This document shows positions 10,007 to 21,209 of a DNA stretch of 64,000 bases, in pieces (positions within the stretch are counted from its first letter, which is position 1; each line of letters starts with the position of its first letter). Under the pieces are notes generated by a model. The model saw only the letters and a list, made by a program, of their open reading frames with translations, was not told where the DNA came from and did not search any database. A program made the translations under genes and the position numbers. Origin of the DNA: Macrothele yani (Eukaryota > Arthropoda > Arachnida > Araneae > Macrothelidae); the NCBI GenBank assembly GCA_039090855.1, contig CM076999.1, positions 118,667,072 to 118,731,071 of the forward strand, given 5' to 3'.

Positions 10007-13000
10007 TGTTGTGGCAGAAATCTCAAGCCACGTTATGTAAGGTTATTATAATAGATAGCCAATAATAAACCTGAAGGAAAATTTTGAATTTAGACTAAAA
10101 TTAAACTTTGGGAGATGGGTAGATGCATTTTGGAACAACAAAAAAAATTAAAAAACAAACAAACCTTGGGATGTCATATTGGTTATTGCACACTTGTAAG
10201 TTTTCACCTGTGATAGTGTTTATGTGAATACCAAACAATTTTTATTTTCACACTTGAGGAATAATTATAACACTGTATTTTTGGTACATGTGTAATATAT
10301 TTGTCAACTCAATGAGACCGTGTTTCTGAAACTCGTGTTTGTAAGCATGAAAATTGATTATTAGACTGTAATTATTTTAATTGCTTGGTCATTAACATTA
10401 TTTAAACAACAATCAAGTGAATTCCTAGCCAACGTCAGAGCGTTGGGTGATGAGTGCCATTGCTCAGAAATTTAGGAGACATCAAGATAACTGAATTGCC
10501 AATTCGTACCAAAAATTAGGTTTTTGAAAGGCTAATGCCTATATTTATTTTTAAAACAATAACAACATGTGGTATTAAAAAAAAACAGAAGAACAAAATT
10601 GTACTGATTATTGTTTCAAGATCAAACTTTTTTTTTTCATATGTCACAGCAATTCCTGTGGATACATTTAAGCCTGTTTCTGTTCGACTTTGCTTCACAT
10701 GCCTCTCACATTTTCATTATTTTGAGGCCATTACAAAAACATCATGAGCAATTTTAATTATGAAACACTGTAATTATTTTTGTCTCTCATCTAAAGACTT
10801 TTTCATTCATTGAACTACAACACTAGTTAAATGCTATATTCTTTTTTTTTTTGTCCGCTACAATTTCCCCCTTTCAAAAAAAAAAAAAAAAGCCTCGTTC
10901 TTAAATTTTCTCAGCAAGATGACGATGATGTTGCTTGACTTTTTTGCTTGGAGAGTACTGTTTCTCAGCAAATTTATACCCCTATCAAAAAAAAAAAACT
11001 ATTAGCCATATTATGAGGATAAAAACCAATAAAAAGACAACTTACATACGTAATCAAGGGAGACATCCGTTGTGGTGTCCAGTAGTTTCTTATTGTTATT
11101 ATTAGCACAGTCCATACAGTCAGCTCGCAGAGAGTAGTTGTAGTCCGGAAATCTTATTTGTAACCAAAGTTTTTTTTTTTAGTTCTTTTGTAGGCCTGTC
11201 TTGTTCAGTTGGGGTTCTTCACCAAATTTCAGTAGGGATTTCACATGGGTACTTCCTGTGAGTTGATGACCTCGCACTTTTCCATTAGTGAGTTGATGAT
11301 CTCTCCTTTTTCATTAACTGGCCCCATTTTTTTCTATATGGGGCGAGTGAATCTGCTGCTACTAGTCGACTAGGACGTGCTTCAGGGTGCTTATTAACGC
11401 TAGGGTTAGCTCCTCTCAGAAACTATTATGGTATGGCCGCTCCGGTGAATTTCATAGGTCGCAGGGCATTGGCTGCATGAGGTGCGGTCGTACCGAAGAA
11501 AGGTCAACCACCGAGTTCTCAGTGTTGGTGTCATCAGCATCGTTTTGGAAAGTTTTCGGCAAATTGGAGTTTCCAGGGTGGAGGATATCCACCTAATCTC
11601 ACACTCTGATGGTCAGAAGCGTTCTGCCCCATTTCTGCCTCAACCGCCAGCAACTTATTTTTGTTGCTTCCTTCTTCTAGCAGTCCATTTTTGAGAGAGA
11701 GCGAGTCTCTTGAAATCAAAATGGACGCGCAGAACTTCTTTCACTTCGGAGGGTCAAGTGACCAATCGGAACAGCCAAAAAGGACGCCAGCAATCCCATT
11801 GGCTGCTTTCAGCCAACAGCATGCAGAACGCACGTGCAATACACGTGATCGCCTTAAAACTAAAGCATTTTCTTCTCTCTCGCTTTAGAGCAAACAACCC
11901 CATAAATTTTGGGGATGTCTGCTGTTTCCTACCTTCGGCCATCCCTTTCCCGAGTGTCTTCCAAGGGTATCCTTTTCATTTCGCTAAGCCCCTTCAGCTA
12001 GGGAGATTTGTCAGACCTCAAGGGGGAAAAAAATGGAATGCTTGCAACTCCTGATGGTCTTTTCTAGGAAAGAAATCTCCGAAAGGGATTGAAAGAATTT
12101 GCGGCCTTAATTCCCCTTTCTGGGAAACTTGGAGCATTGACCTATCTAGGGCTGTTAAGAGAGGAAACTATAGCTGGCTTACAAGACAGTTTACTCGTTA
12201 TTTCATACACTGAACAAAGCAAGAAATACAATTTTTGTTTCATAATTATTTTTTATGAGCATACTCCAGGTTTATTCTCTTTTCATGATCTCTCTAAACA
12301 AAAAAAAAAGAATTTATTTATTTGGTTATAAGCAAAGGGGAAAGACCCCCATCCCCCTTTTTTTAATATTATATTTGCTCTCGCTTTCATGGTCAGTCTA
12401 CTTGGCCCAAACTCATTAAGTGAAACATTACTATTATAATACCTTATCTCTTGAACGTTGCAACCTCGAACTTTGGTACTGTGTCATATAAATGCTACAT
12501 TTTTGTTCATACAATAAAGGTAAAAGAAAGAAAAAAAAAATTTACACTACTCTCCACTCAAAATATTACATCCCTTTTTTTCCTTGTGTACACTGTCATT
12601 TCCCTCCTGCTGGGCTGAGTAATTTTGAAAGCAATCACTAACTCTTATTTCACAATTTATGTGCTTATTTTTGGGAACTTAACCAAAAATTCCAAGGCTA
12701 GCCTCAGAGCGATGACAAATACTGAATCGGAGGGAGGGTAGCCCTTTGCTACTCTCCTATCCCTTAACAAAGTAAAAACACTCATTTTGTACATTAAGCA
12801 GAGGGAAAAAAAAAAAAAAACAACGATGAGAAATAGAATTTCTGCAACTTTTTCTTGATTTTCTCTCTGGATCCAAAGATCGAACCCAGGTGAAATCTAA
12901 GTTTATGAAAAGTTTAAACGTTTTTTAAACTTTAAACATATGTTTTTAACATTACAGTATTGGGCATATAAACACATCATTGTGTATTACGCTAAAGGCT

Positions 13001-13356
13001 CAGCGACTAATTAACAGCTGATTATTTATAAAGCACAGCAATGGAAAATTTTTCTGAAAACTGTGTTTTGCCGGTAACAAAAATCAAAATGCAGTTGTAC
13101 AAATGATAATACTTATTTTCCTCTTGTGCCTTGTTTTCTGTGTGTCACCTATTAAATACATATATATCCAGAGAAAATTTATGCCATTCTAAAGTGTTGA
13201 TCATAGAATTTTCTGTTTTCTACAATTCTGTAATCACATTGTAGAAGATATATCTTATTTCTACAAAAACGTTTCTAATTGCATTCTCTAATATTTCTTT
13301 TTTTTTTTTCGTTCTAAGACCACAATTTTGGAATTAAGTAAGTTTATATTTTAGGA
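10007..13356. other. unassigned segment inside PLE A right arm
   Basis: No coding similarity is recognised over 3.3 kb. The segment from 10007 to 15238 begins TG, ends CA, and is flanked by GAAG on both sides (10003-10006 and 15239-15242), as an LTR-type insertion would be. No pair of LTRs is visible, however. Part of it (about 11200-12120) is richer in G+C than the rest. Poly-A and poly-T runs occur at 10876-10891 and 12529-12540. It includes the 43-bp PLE B scrap at 10918-10960. Confidence 0.4.
10907..10971 (+). repeat. 43-bp PLE B scrap with 11-bp flanking direct repeat
   Basis: TTTCTCAGCAA occurs at 10907-10917 and again at 10961-10971. Between them, 40 of 43 bases align to an internal PLE B segment (7802-7841) with two mismatches. 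This looks like a very small insertion with a target-site duplication. Confidence 0.7.
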
Positions 13357-13453
13357 CTTGAAGGTAATACCGGACATGGCTCAACCGAGAGAACAAGCTG
13401 GCTTCAGGAGTGGCTACAGCACCATAGATCATATCCACGTACTGAGAGAACTA

Positions 13454-14840
13454 CACTGACGGTTGTGTTAGATAAACGACAGTTGGTAGGCGGTGAGAGT
13501 ACATCTGTAAGATGACATCTATGCAAATTTCGCGCTCGGCGCATACGTGTGGCCCTAGTAGCGCCCCTCGGAACATGCAAACCAAGTTTGCTATAAATAT
13601 GTGCTGTAACGTTCGTGAGCGTTAGTTATCGTTGAGCTTCGACGAAGTGTGTTGATGTTAGTCAAGAATGCCTTTATCAACAGCTCACGGAGTTTGAACG
13701 AAGTCGGTCGTGTAATAGGGCTACGAGAAGGTGGATTTTTGTTCTGCAATATTGCAGAACGACTTGGCAGGAATATAGCTACTGTGTATGATTGTTGGCA
13801 GCGGTGGTCAAGGGAAGGTACTGCCTCAAGAACACGGGTCCCGGCCGGCCACGTGGCACTACTTAGAGGGAAGACCGTCGCGTACGGCGTATGGCCGTGG
13901 CGCATCGTATCGCGTCTGCGGCAGCAATTCGAGCTGCAGTTGCCACCACAGTGACACAACGAACTGTTACAAATCGGTTACTTGAAGGACAGCTCCGAGC
14001 CAGACGCCCTGTAGCATGCATTCCACTTACTCCAAACCACTGCCGTTCGCGACATCAGTGGTGTCAAGCTAGAGCTCATTGGAGGACGGAGTGGAGATCT
14101 GTTGTGTTTTCTGATGAAAGCCGGTTCTGCCTGGGTGCCAGTGAAGGCCGTGTGTTGGTTAGAAGGAGGCCAGGTGAGCGCCTGCAACCAACCTGTCTGC
14201 GGCCGAGACACACTGGACTTACACCTGGAGTAATGGTCTGGGGAGCAATTTCCTATGACAGCAGTAGCACTCTCGTGGTTATCCCACGCACCCTGACGGC
14301 ACAGTTGTACGTCGGTCTGGTGATTCAACCTGTTGTGCTGCCTGCCATTCATGAACAGCATTCCAGGGGGTGTTTTCCAACAGGATAACGCTCGCCCGCA
14401 TACTGCTGTTGTAACCCAACATGCTCTACAGAGTGTCGACATGTTGCCGTGGCCTGCTAGATCACCAGATCTTTCACCAATCGAGCACGCATGGGACATC
14501 ATTGGACGACAACTCCAGCATCACCCCCAACCAGCATTAACCGTCCCTGTATTGACCGACCAAGTGCAACAGGCATGGAACTCCATCCCACAAACTGACA
14601 TCCAGCACCTGTACGACACAATGCATGAACGTTTGCGTGCTTGCATTCAATATTCTGGCGGTTACACCGGTTATTAATGTACCAGCATTTCACATATAAA
14701 ATGGCTCTTCTTGCGCTTACATTAAGCTGTGATCTTGAAACCTTAATCGATTAAATATGTTACCTATACAAATGTATTGCCGCCATTTCATTCCTCTACA
14801 ACTATTTTTCGTGGTGTTGGGATTTTTTTTTCCGTCAGTG
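13454..14840 (+). mobile_element. Tc1-like transposon
   Basis: The 1387-bp element starts CACTGACGG and ends CCGTCAGTG, with TA on each side (13452-13453 and 14841-14842). The intact LINE copies at about 32840 and 38365 read GAGAACTAATTGAAAG across this point, so they show the empty site and prove a single TA target. The terminal repeat is clear only over 9 bp; the left end has diverged inward. Confidence 0.9.
13649..14677 (+). pseudogene. Tc1 transposase (frameshifted)
   Basis: Three overlapping plus frames make one DD34E transposase of about 340 residues. An N-terminal helix-turn-helix region (SSRSLNEVGRVIGLREGG; IAERLGRNIATVYDCWQRW) is followed by the catalytic pieces VVFSDESRFCLG (first Asp), GVFQQDNARPHTA (second Asp) and ARSPDLSPIEHAWD (Glu). 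All three catalytic residues are kept. Frame changes near 13900 and 14370 inactivate the copy. It is the best preserved DNA transposase of the window, which suggests fairly recent arrival. Confidence 0.85.
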
Positions 14841-15238
14841 TAATTGAAAGAACGAGGGAATATGAACTTCCATTGTGCATGGCTTTTATCAATTATGAAA
14901 AAGCCTTTGATTCGGTGAAACCATCAGCAGTCACAATGGCTCTGAAATCCTGCGGTATTGAAGATGCATACATTAATATTATTAATAACATCTACGAAAA
15001 TGCAAATGCAAAGATTCCGCTGCTTGAAAATACAACACACATAAAAATTGGAAAGGGAGTGAGGGAAGGTGACACCATATCTCTAACAGCAAACCACTCC
15101 AGGGAAGAATCGTCACCCTTTCCTGAACTGATCACTATTAGCCCTTCGATTATTTATTTTTTCAAGAAAAACGTGGATAATGTTGATGAAAATCTGAAAA
15201 CATTGATCAGGTGTCCACAGATTTTCAGCAACATATCA

Positions 15239-16014
15239 GAAGAGAAAATTGCACTTATCCAACACTGTGTTAAACATAAACAATACCCTGATTTTGAAAA
15301 TATTAAATTACTAACCATCCACACAAACGAAAAAGAATTAAGAATTTCCGAAATTGTTATAATTGAACAAAAAAAACGATAAAATATGCAACTTGCAAGA
15401 CCCCACCACACTAGACACAGCCTGGAAATCACTTATAAAAAAAGAAGAAAAAAACTTAAGGGGGGGGAGGGATACACCTGTTTCTATGAATAATAATAGC
15501 CTAAAAATATTTACACAAAAGAATTATACTTACAACTGATACCTACCAACTCATCCAATAGATGGCGACACATTAGAAACAAATCACCTAACACATACAG
15601 GCAGCAAACCTTCCGATCGATTCCCGACATGCAACTCCAAAACTACACACGCGCGAAGAACCCTCGTGTAGAAATAGTGGCCCAAAGATGGCGGTAAAGG
15701 TACTGCAGAAAGCACTCGCCGTAACAACGAACCCCGTGTGAGACGTCTCCTGACCGGATGAGTATAACTCTTTCTACTAAAATCTTTTAATTAATAGTAA
15801 ATTTCAAATGTTTGATTGTGCAAGTGAATGAATATGGAACTGAAAATAATACATAACCTAATTGTTTTATTTCTCCAAATTTTTTTTTATAACTAACCAA
15901 AGGTCCGTAACGTAAGAGACCTCTCGGGGCCAGGAGCACGTGCCTCACAGAGCAAACAACGTGAGAAATACTTTGACAATATCAGGTAAAATACCTCAGA
16001 TATTATGTATAGTT
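15239..16014 (+). mobile_element. PLE A right arm, 3' end
   Basis: Picks up PLE A where it stopped at 10006 and runs to its 3' terminus. It encodes IALIQHCVKHKQYPDFENIK (end of the GIY-YIG region) and then carries the non-coding tail that also occurs inverted at 4035-4900, with landmarks such as CTCGTGTAGAAATAGTGGCC and GAGACGTCTCCTGACC. Identity to the left arm is high, with scattered substitutions and small indels. Confidence 0.8.
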
Positions 16015-16383
16015 TAATTAAAAGCATGTTTATAACATAAGACAACCTATAAGGTTGTCTCATGAATTGCATTTTTCGTACACCTATAATATTTCATGTT
16101 TCTTAAAAAAAAAAAAAAAAAAAAAACTTTTTTAGTATGAAAACCTTTTTGAATTTGAGCACTTTAAGTATATGAACACAAAATATGAGATATAAGATGA
16201 GCCACATCTGATAAGCCAAACAACAGAAACAACAAATTTTATGTCAGTTATGAGAAATAAAAAATACCCGTTATATATTATTTATTTTAAACTAACAGAT
16301 CAGCAGTCAAGTGCACTTACTTTCTAACTAAAATGTATTGTAATTTAAAATGAAAGTATTCACAGAAATAAATATTTTCTTAC

Positions 16384-16524
16384 CAAAATTAGTGGCTAGA
16401 ACAGGGATCTTGCTATTAGAAGAAACACCTCTGGGTTTAGTGCCATCAGCAGTTAATTTCAACCTGTTTGGAAGCAGGCGGTTTCCAAAGTTGGCAGAAC
16501 CTATGGCAAAAGCAGAAGAAGAAG
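16384..16524 (-). CDS. candidate internal exon, possibly TOGARAM1 linker
   Basis: A 141-bp open segment on the minus strand between a good acceptor (TTATTCTTAG) and a good donor (G|GTAAGAAAA). It reads SSSAFAIGSANFGNRLLP, then NRLKLTADGTKPRGVSS and SKIPVLATNFG. Both borders are phase 1, which fits the phase-1 donor of the candidate exon at 43416-43665. The composition (Ser, Asn, basic) resembles a disordered linker. Nothing ties it directly to TOG proteins, so the gene assignment is inference; the exon call itself rests on splice sites and an uninterrupted frame in otherwise non-coding DNA. Confidence 0.45.
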
Positions 16525-16601
16525 CTAAGAATAATAACATCAATATAGTGATAACAGTCTTAATTTCTTTCAGTTGCATGCAAGACAGCAGGCAATATAT
16601 A

Positions 16602-17874
16602 AGGGTTATTCAATATGTAGTGAGCCTCTGGATGGAGTGTGTTTGTGCATCCTAATTTTGTCAATGGATGGCACTATTGTACAGGCAATTTAAACGCTAT
16701 GCAACTGCATTGCAGTTTGTTTGCTACATAAGCCATGTAATGTGCTGGACTAATATTATTGTTCTCTCGTAGGAGATGGATACATTCAGAGTTGCTCAAT
16801 GTGCTGTAATTCAGTTTTGGAAAGCCGAGAAAACTCCACCAAGTGAAATTCACAGACGAATGAAGGCGGTGTATGGGCCTGCTTTTCTTCCACACAGTAC
16901 TGTAATGCGGTGGTGCCAGCCAGCTCTTTAGTGGTGGACAAATAAGCACTGAAGACCAGCCAAGGTCAGGAGCACCATGTCATACTATTTCAGTGATGAC
17001 AATTGCATGTGTGGATGATGCAGTAAAGGCACAACCGAAGAATCGCGATTTGAGAACTGGTGAACAGTGCAGGTGTGAGCATTGGAACTGTCAATACGAT
17101 CGTGCATTCAAAACTTGAATATCGTAAAATCTGCACCACGTGGGTACCGAAACATCTGTTCGATGAACAGACGAGTCAACGAATGGGACTATCATTACAG
17201 CATCTGTTCTGCTACCATGAAAGAAGGTGAAGATTTCCTGTTACGAATTATTGTTAGGAACGAAAGCTGGTATCATCATTTCACACCAGAGCATGCAGTG
17301 GAAACATCCATCATCACCACCACTAAGAAAATCATGCTCCACTATTTCCACGAGCAAGGTGATCTTAGCCCAGTTCTCTGACCATCGAGGACTATTGCTT
17401 CTTGAGTGGCAACCAAAAGAATCAACCATCAATGTCGAACGATACTGCCAAACTTTAATGAAGCTTCGACTCGCCATCAAAAACAAGAGACCTGGAAACT
17501 TCACTCAGGGTACTATGCTTCTGCATGATAATGCCTGGCCGCATACGACAGTTACCACCCAAAGGAATTGCAACACTTTCGCTGTGAAGTCCTTCAACAT
17601 CCAGCATATAGTCCTGACCTATCGCCCTGCGATTTTCACATCTTTGGACCTATGAAAAAAATTATCAAAGACAAACCTTTCACTTCAGATGATCAAGGTG
17701 CGTGAAGCTGTAGGTAACTTGCTGCAGCAGCAGCCTGCCTTCTTCGATGCACCATGAATACAAGGACTAGTGCAACGATGGGACCACTGTCTAAATGCTG
17801 GCAGCAATTATTTTTAGGTATGTCATGTTTTGACTCTTTCAGGCAGAAAGTCTCACTACTTATTGAACAACCCT
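16602..17874 (+). mobile_element. mariner transposon, degenerate
   Basis: Inverted ends AGGGTTATTCAATATGTAG and AGGGTTGTTCAATAAGTAG differ at 2 of 23 bp over their full length and are flanked by TA (16600-16601 and 17875-17876). The length, 1.27 kb, is normal for mariner. Broken plus frames read SWYHHFTPEH, QWKHPSSPPLRKS, INVERYCQTLMKLRLAI and MLLHDNAWPHT (second catalytic Asp). The first catalytic block is RNESW in place of GDESW. Dead but full-length. Confidence 0.85.
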
Positions 17875-17929
17875 TACAGATTAACATAAAATGTGATGGG
17901 ACACAGATATATTTCATCGGTCATTTATC

Positions 17930-18187
17930 ATATATGGATGGCTGGCAAGCATATGTTCATTCCACAATACAGCTCAAAGTCCCTACAGCTAATGATCACA
18001 TTTACCAGATCTAGACAACATGGACTTTGGCATGGACAAACGTAAAATGGTGCATTTGTAGAGGAAAGTGCTTGTCAAACATGAAGGTTTCCCACAGCAG
18101 AGAGAGAAATAAAATAATCAAAGATCTGGATCCTGAAAATGGATGCCAGTATCTTGAATAATTTTGGGTCATTTCCGATATATATAC
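17930..18187 (+). pseudogene. LINE RT relic
   Basis: Plus-strand coding remnants read MDFGMDKRKMVHL, then KVLVKHEGFP and NKIIKDLDPENGCQYLE. This resembles the block F.L.K...L...G.........I..L.....YLG after the palm of LINE reverse transcriptases. It is squeezed between two DNA transposons and is truncated by the second. Several stops are present. Confidence 0.5.
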
Positions 18188-18189
18188 AT

Positions 18190-19073
18190 ACAGGGTGTTT
18201 CAAAATGATTTAAAAGATAACAACACGTTCCATCTGGAATACATTACCAGCGATCGAATATCAGTGAAATACATTGGAACAAAACCTAAAATTTATTTCT
18301 GAACAGACCCAGTAGTTCACAATTCCACCGTCAGGTGGCAGGCTGGCTAGTTGTGAAAATGGCTATCAGTGGTAAGGAGCAAGCATTTTGCGTCTCACAA
18401 TTTCATGCGAGTAGGTCAGTGTTGAATGTGCAACGTCAGTTTCGTACACGATTTCATAAAGAACCACCAGCAAAGGACTCTATTCGAAGGTGGCAAGATC
18501 AATTCCAGAGAACAGTCTGTCTTTGTAAGGGTAAATCATCTGGCAGACCTTCGACTTCTGAGGCCGATGTGGAGAGAATTAGGGAACGTTTTTAGCGTAG
18601 CCATAAAAAGTATACAGCGAGAAGGAGCCGGGAGCTTGAAATTTCCAAGACAACTGTGTGGCGCGCATTGTGTAAGAGTCTAAAAATGCATTCTTATTGA
18701 GTACAGTTGCTACAGCACCTAATACTGGCGGACCACGCCACCCACTTCCAGTTTTGTGAGTCATTTCAAGAGTTGAGCAGTGACGATGACTTTTTAGAGG
18801 AGTTGTGGTTCAGTGATAAGGCTACATTTTTTGTTAGTGGGAAGGTGAATTTATTAGGGGACTGGGCAGAGTTAGATTACTGCATTGCCATTTGCAGAAT
18901 AACGAAGGGAGCTCACATTGAGCATCTGTGACAGTTAGCTTCATGTTACCCACTGACAATTAAACTTGGAGAGTTCTATTACATATGTGTGACGTTATAT
19001 CTTGTTTTGACAATTTATGAAATATATATAACAATGTGAAATTGTTCAAATCATTTTGAAACACTCAACTCTG
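18190..19073 (+). mobile_element. IS630/mariner-type transposon, internally deleted
   Basis: The ends CAGGGTGTTTCAAAATGATT and, inverted, GAGTGTTTCAAAATGATTTG form terminal repeats next to TA-rich flanks. The frame 18335-18595 encodes a DUF4817-like helix-turn-helix (KEQAFCVSQFHASRSVLNVQ; EPPAKDSIRRWQDQFQ). A catalytic scrap at about 18800 reads WFSDKATFFVSGKVN, keeping the first Asp. The rest of the DDE domain is absent: the element is 0.88 kb where such elements are usually 1.3-1.4 kb. Confidence 0.75.
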
Positions 19074-19138
19074 TATATATAGAATAAACTGAAGAGCTAG
19101 ATATGTGAATTGAATTTATTTAGCAGCAAACTGAACAA

Positions 19139-20338
19139 ACAAGCTATGTAATAAGCATACAGAACTGCCTTTATCAAGGGACCCCAGTTCTGTAAATGAA
19201 GTTGTGTTTCTGGTGCCAGAAATTAACACGAGAAACTCCAATGTTGACTGACTAGGCTCCCAATGCCACAAGACTTCTTAAAATTCAAGACAGGAACCAA
19301 CAAATACACAACTAAATATGAATACGACATACCTTGAAACACGTAACTCTTAATCCAGAAATGAAACCAGCAGCAGCAAAAACTACAGGAGCAACAACAC
19401 AAACAAAAAAACCATGCAGTGTGCAACACCAGCTGAGATACTGAAAAAAGTTATGGTTAACTGACGAATCCAATCAAAGTGTAGTGAGGACATCGGGTGT
19501 AAACTGTGAGTGAATATGCAGAACCACAAGAGACTCACTGAGTGGTATTTTGGGGCAGTTAACTATTTTAAATTTGTAGCATCCTAGGTTAGAATAATGT
19601 GTTAATGTCAATTGGACCAAGAGAATTTTCTGAACAAAATTTGTGAAGAAACTGTAATGTAATTACCAAAAAAATTTGGAGGACAGTTATGAATAAGTTT
19701 AGATTATTTTTGATGCTATCTGTGTGTTACAAATGCGAAACATTCTATGCAACTGAGAAATGGTGATGTTATGGCCTACCCAAATCAATACATTAGAAGA
19801 CCAATGGGTATACTTGTATAATAGTAGTTGATATAAAAATTAAATTCTTGTCTCTTCTCATAAATATCTAAATAAATATTCAGACCTCCATGTAAAGTGA
19901 TATCCAAGTCTAAAAAATGTAAACAATCTGAACTAATAATAATTTTTTCAAGTATCAGGTTAGAGGTATTCACTCACAGCTTACACCCGATGTCCTCACT
20001 ACACTTTGACTGGATTCTTCAGTTAACCGTAACTTTTTCAGTACCTCGGCTGGTGTTGCATAGGACGTGATTATTCTGCTTGTTTTTTTGCTTTTGTGGT
20101 TTGTGCTGCTGGTGGTTTTATTTCTGGATTAAGAGTTACATGTTTCAAGGTATGTCATATTCATATTTAGTTGTGTATTTTTTGGTTACTGACTTGAATT
20201 TTATGAGGTTTTATGGCATTGAGAGCTCAGTCAGTCAACATTGGAGTTCCTCCTGTTGATTTTTGACACCAGAAATGTCATTTTATTTATAGAACCAAGC
20301 TTCCTAGATAAAGGCAATTCTGTATGCTTACTGCATAT
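19139..20338. mobile_element. Penelope-like element family C, head-to-head relic
   Basis: About 370 bp at 19150-19525 recur inverted at 19968-20335, with 3' ends facing out. The left arm also contains a minus-strand coding scrap (19973-19785) reading LHFLDLDITLHGGLNIYLD and YEKRQEFNFYIN, a pattern of the segment after the RT catalytic box (FLDL.I...). The coding evidence is thin; the assignment leans on sharing the mirrored plan of the other PLEs here. The right end is overlapped by the target duplication of PLE D. Confidence 0.55.
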
Positions 20339-20349
20339 ACATATACAGG
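20339..20349. repeat. 11-bp target-site duplication of PLE D (left copy)
   Basis: ACATATACAGG at 20339-20349 recurs at 26602-26612. The right copy overlaps the first bases (CAGG) of the transposon starting at 26609, so PLE D arrived after that transposon. Confidence 0.7.
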
Positions 20350-21209
20350 TTTATTAACTATATGTCAACAAAATAGTTTCTATATCATCTACTGTTTCGC
20401 ACGTTACTAGAAATTCGAGCACGGGAAAAACGTCCATATAATAAAAACAAATTTTTTTTTTTATTTCAACTTGTCACTAATATTCCTTTTTGATGTTCCT
20501 TATAATAGTTTAGAATTTTATTATATGAAGATTACAAATTTATATGAAAAAATGTTTTTATATGTACAGTCATATGCATCTAAGTTGTCAAAGTCCTCCA
20601 ATACGTAGAGACAATATGTATTAAATGATTAACATTATTCCAGTTTTTTAACTCATGATTCACGAAATTAATACAATAGAAAAGAACTTTCGAACCTCTT
20701 GATTATGATGCGTTGAATCAGTGATAAGCCATCTTGTTATCGAAGAAGGCACGATTTTTCTTTCCTGTGGTATCAGCTTCCAAGTTGAACTTCGATCTTA
20801 TAATTTCTTATTATAGATGATGGTTGCATGTTTTGTTTTCCATGGCTCGATTTCCCAAACTAGTTTCAATTCCTTCTTTTTGGAATCATCTTCAGTGGGT
20901 ATTATGATCTACTTCTCATACACGTTGTATTTCGGCCACTTACATCGATTTTACTGGCGGCGGCCGACATTTCACGGCAGTTGTACTCTTGCGCATGCTA
21001 TTTTTGGTATTAATGCTCATTCTTAGTCGTGTTTTGATATAATTGGATGATATGAATTTCTGATTCTAAATTAATTGGTGTTGCCATTCATTTGTTGAAA
21101 ACAATTAATAAGGTCTTTTATTATATTTTTAGCGTTATTTTCTTTTTCGATAAAATATTTCCAAGCGTACGGTAGACTCATTGGATCATTATTATTACAA
21201 TTTATTTCT

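Larger units (their letters stand above)
13357..15083 (+). mobile_element. RTE LINE fragment, split by a Tc1 element
   Basis: 13357-13453 and 14843-15083 are consecutive parts of the RT domain of the LINE found whole at 30780-33960 (equivalent to about 32742-33081). The coding still reads AFINYEKAFDSVKPSAV and IGKGVREGDTIS, with the usual Asp-containing block. The fragment has neither the LINE 5' half nor its 3' tail, so it was cut at both ends by something other than normal 5' truncation. Confidence 0.85.

Noticed and set aside
10007..15238. A complete LTR retrotransposon
   Set aside because: The TG/CA ends and GAAG flanks fit, but no terminal repeat pair, gag, protease or integrase was found.
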